Source: Rosistilla oblonga (lineage in GTDB: Bacteria; Planctomycetota; Planctomycetia; Pirellulales; Pirellulaceae). From it: a stretch of 64,000 nucleotides of DNA. Location: NCBI RefSeq assembly GCF_007751715.1, contig NZ_CP036292.1, forward strand, positions 1,922,001 to 1,986,000, in the 5' to 3' direction. The notes beneath the pieces were generated by a model, which was given only the letters and a program-made list of their open reading frames with translations, was not told where the DNA came from and searched no databases. Numbering within the stretch: the first letter of the stretch is position 1; each line of letters opens with the position of its first letter. The position numbers and the translations under genes were made by a program. Of this stretch, positions 62,643-64,000 are shown one piece after another.

Positions 62643-63830
62643 TCAGCCGGCGAGGTGCCCGATGAAAAACGATCCGTAGGTGCCGACGCGATCCTGTTGG
62701 TGCAGCCGCGACGCCAGATCGGTTTGCATCGACAGCAGGTCGGGAACTCTCGTTTTGCGGCCGCGATGATCGACCTGAATGTCGTTCAGGTAATCGGTCC
62801 GAAGTCCACCGCTGCGCCAGATCAGTCGCGCATCGGGCCGGGCCCGGTCGGCGATCTGTTGCCATTCCTCGACAAGCGCCGCGTGCCGATGCTCGCTCAT
62901 CCAATCCATGTGGTCCAGCAGAACAAAACGGCTTGGTTGCACCGAAGTTTGATTCAGGAAATCGGTGAGCGTTGTCGTATGGACGTTCACGCGGTCGACT
63001 AATCCGCCACGCAACCGATCCAAGTTGGCGGGCTTCAGATATTCCGGGCAACACGTTGGGCTGTATTGTCCGGTCAAATAGACTCGCCAGAAGTAATTGT
63101 CGGACAATGGCAATCTCGCGAATACATGATCGAGAGAATGTTCGATGAAGCCGGCGATCCCGCCGCCAAAATCGCGTTCGACTTGACGTCGTTGTGCACG
63201 AGGCACACCCAACATCGAGAGGGTCGAATCGCGGCCCATCGCCATCCGCACCGGCCGCTTCCAAATCTGGGGGAAGACATGCGTCTGGTATTCATCGCGT
63301 TGTTGTTCCAGCGTCTCTGCATTCAGCATCCGATCGACGCTGCCCCGCGCTTTGGCGACGCGATCGATGTATTTGTTGATCAACCAAGCGAATGCGCCAG
63401 ACGATCCGCGGAAATAAAACGATCGGTCGGGGTTCGCAAAGAATTTGATATAGCGATCCCAATATCCGCGAGCGAAGTCCGAGAGGTCGGTTCGCATGCT
63501 GTCGCGATAGGCTTCGACAGCCGTCGGCAGATAGCCGCGGCCGAACATCGAAAAGACTTCGTCGTTGGGCAACCGGCGAATCGCTGCCAGCTTCAACTCC
63601 AACAATGCATTTTGCCGTGGGTTCATGTCGACCGCATGGACCGATCGAACGTCGCACAACGCGTAATCGAGCGCGTTGCAACCGGCCGAGGTGATCATCA
63701 CGATGTCGTCGCCGGGGCCAAGCCCTAACGCTTCGCGATCCAATCGTGGATCCTCCCAGCAGGTGTTGTAGATTAGCTGGTTTTGATGCACGAAATTGAA
63801 CATCCGTTCGCTTATCCAGCGTCCGATCAT
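62643..63830 (-). CDS. btaA: BtaA-like diacylglycerol 3-amino-3-carboxypropyltransferase (DUF3419)
   Basis: A 395-residue protein of the DUF3419 family. BtaA moves the 3-amino-3-carboxypropyl group of SAM onto diacylglycerol, the first step of betaine lipid (DGTS) synthesis. Recognisable parts are LIYNTCWEDPRLDREALGLGPGDDIVMITSAGCNALDYAL, VHAVDMNPRQNALLELKLAAI, FYFRGSSGAFAWLI and SRFVLLDHMDWMSEHRHAALVEEWQQIADRARPDARLIWRSGG. The start at 63830 has an AGGA ribosome binding site; a 15-residue extension is possible. First gene of a btaA-btaB-plcP operon. Confidence 0.88.
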   Translation of the reverse strand: MIGRWISERMFNFVHQNQLIYNTCWEDPRLDREALGLGPGDDIVMITSAGCNALDYALCDVRSVHAVDMNPRQNALLELKLAAIRRLPNDEVFSMFGRGYLPTAVEAYRDSMRTDLSDFARGYWDRYIKFFANPDRSFYFRGSSGAFAWLINKYIDRVAKARGSVDRMLNAETLEQQRDEYQTHVFPQIWKRPVRMAMGRDSTLSMLGVPRAQRRQVERDFGGGIAGFIEHSLDHVFARLPLSDNYFWRVYLTGQYSPTCCPEYLKPANLDRLRGGLVDRVNVHTTTLTDFLNQTSVQPSRFVLLDHMDWMSEHRHAALVEEWQQIADRARPDARLIWRSGGLRTDYLNDIQVDHRGRKTRVPDLLSMQTDLASRLHQQDRVGTYGSFFIGHLAG

Positions 63831-63848
63831 GGTCGCGTTCCTAAACAC

Positions 63849-63899
63849 TCGAGGGATGGGCTGCCGTTCACACAAGCGGCATCGTGCACGATCCCTCGA
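63849..63899. repeat. Inverted repeat upstream of btaA
   Basis: TCGAGGGAT (63849-63857) is the exact reverse complement of ATCCCTCGA (63891-63899), with 33 bases between. It lies just before the btaA start, in the leader or promoter region. A Pho box was looked for and not found by eye. It may be an operator or a leader hairpin; the role is unproven. Confidence 0.45.
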
Positions 63900-64000
63900 C
63901 CGCTGGAAACCTTCAAATCCGAGCTTCGCAGAAAATTAAGCAAACCCTCTCGGCAACTAAACGCTGGCCCGCTCAAACGCTTTGTTTGCCACGCCCTACG

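Overview
The window looks like chromosomal DNA of a planctomycete, most likely of the Rhodopirellula/Pirellulaceae type. This is an inference from gene content: a DUF1501 Tat-exported protein, a 1778-residue surface protein with an N-terminal LEPR-like motif, CSLREA, GEVED and dockerin modules, a Minf_1886-family protein, secreted PQQ/WD40/HEAT proteins, many signal-peptide hypotheticals and a moderately GC-rich sequence. No rRNA or tRNA gene was recognised. Genes lie on both strands with loose spacing; only a few tight operons are visible.

Layout. 1-3.5 kb (minus): hpf, ptsN, ptsH, ptsI, a regulatory PTS set without sugar permease components. 3.7-9.7 kb (minus): PQQ-propeller protein, small membrane protein plus histidine phosphatase, PmoA-type protein, O-methyltransferase-like protein, OleD-like reductase; a perfect 21-bp inverted repeat lies at 7.5 kb. 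10-12.4 kb (plus): HpaI-type aldolase and a double-FHA membrane protein with a degenerate trypsin-like domain. 12.5-14.4 kb: an array of 47-bp tandem repeats interrupted by a complete IS4-family element with an 8-bp target duplication. 14.4-18.9 kb (minus): cation/proton antiporter, Gfo/Idh oxidoreductase, rhamnulokinase. 19-24.4 kb: giant surface protein. 24.6-30.1 kb: Nudix hydrolase, ychF, orphan fliS, exported Clp-N-domain protein, secreted thioredoxin-like protein with a strong intrinsic terminator, aldo/keto reductase. 30.2-34.7 kb: lipoprotein with a cysteine-less TlpA-like domain, divergent from batD-batE. 34.8-45.5 kb: galT, DUF1501, glycosyltransferase, histidine kinase, secreted lectin-fold protein, truB, hemL, exported methyltransferase, Minf_1886 protein and ricT. 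45.6-53.9 kb: WD40 protein with a long KPEP repeat, secreted cyclase-like toroid, coiled-coil protein, HEAT lipoprotein, DUF481 outer-membrane protein, Nramp-like transporter lacking canonical metal ligands, esterase. 54-60.5 kb (minus): di-heme peroxidase, multi-PAS sensor kinase and receiver-PAS-kinase in one operon. 60.9-63.8 kb (minus): btaA, btaB and a PlcP-type metallophosphoesterase, a betaine-lipid remodelling operon.

The clearest pathway is the last one: PlcP would remove the phosphate headgroup from phospholipids, and BtaA and BtaB would build the phosphorus-free betaine lipid DGTS on the released diacylglycerol. The peroxidase/two-kinase operon is the clearest unexplained signalling unit. 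The 47-bp array carrying the IS is the clearest non-coding structure. All functional calls are from reading the sequence and knowledge of families; no database search was run.
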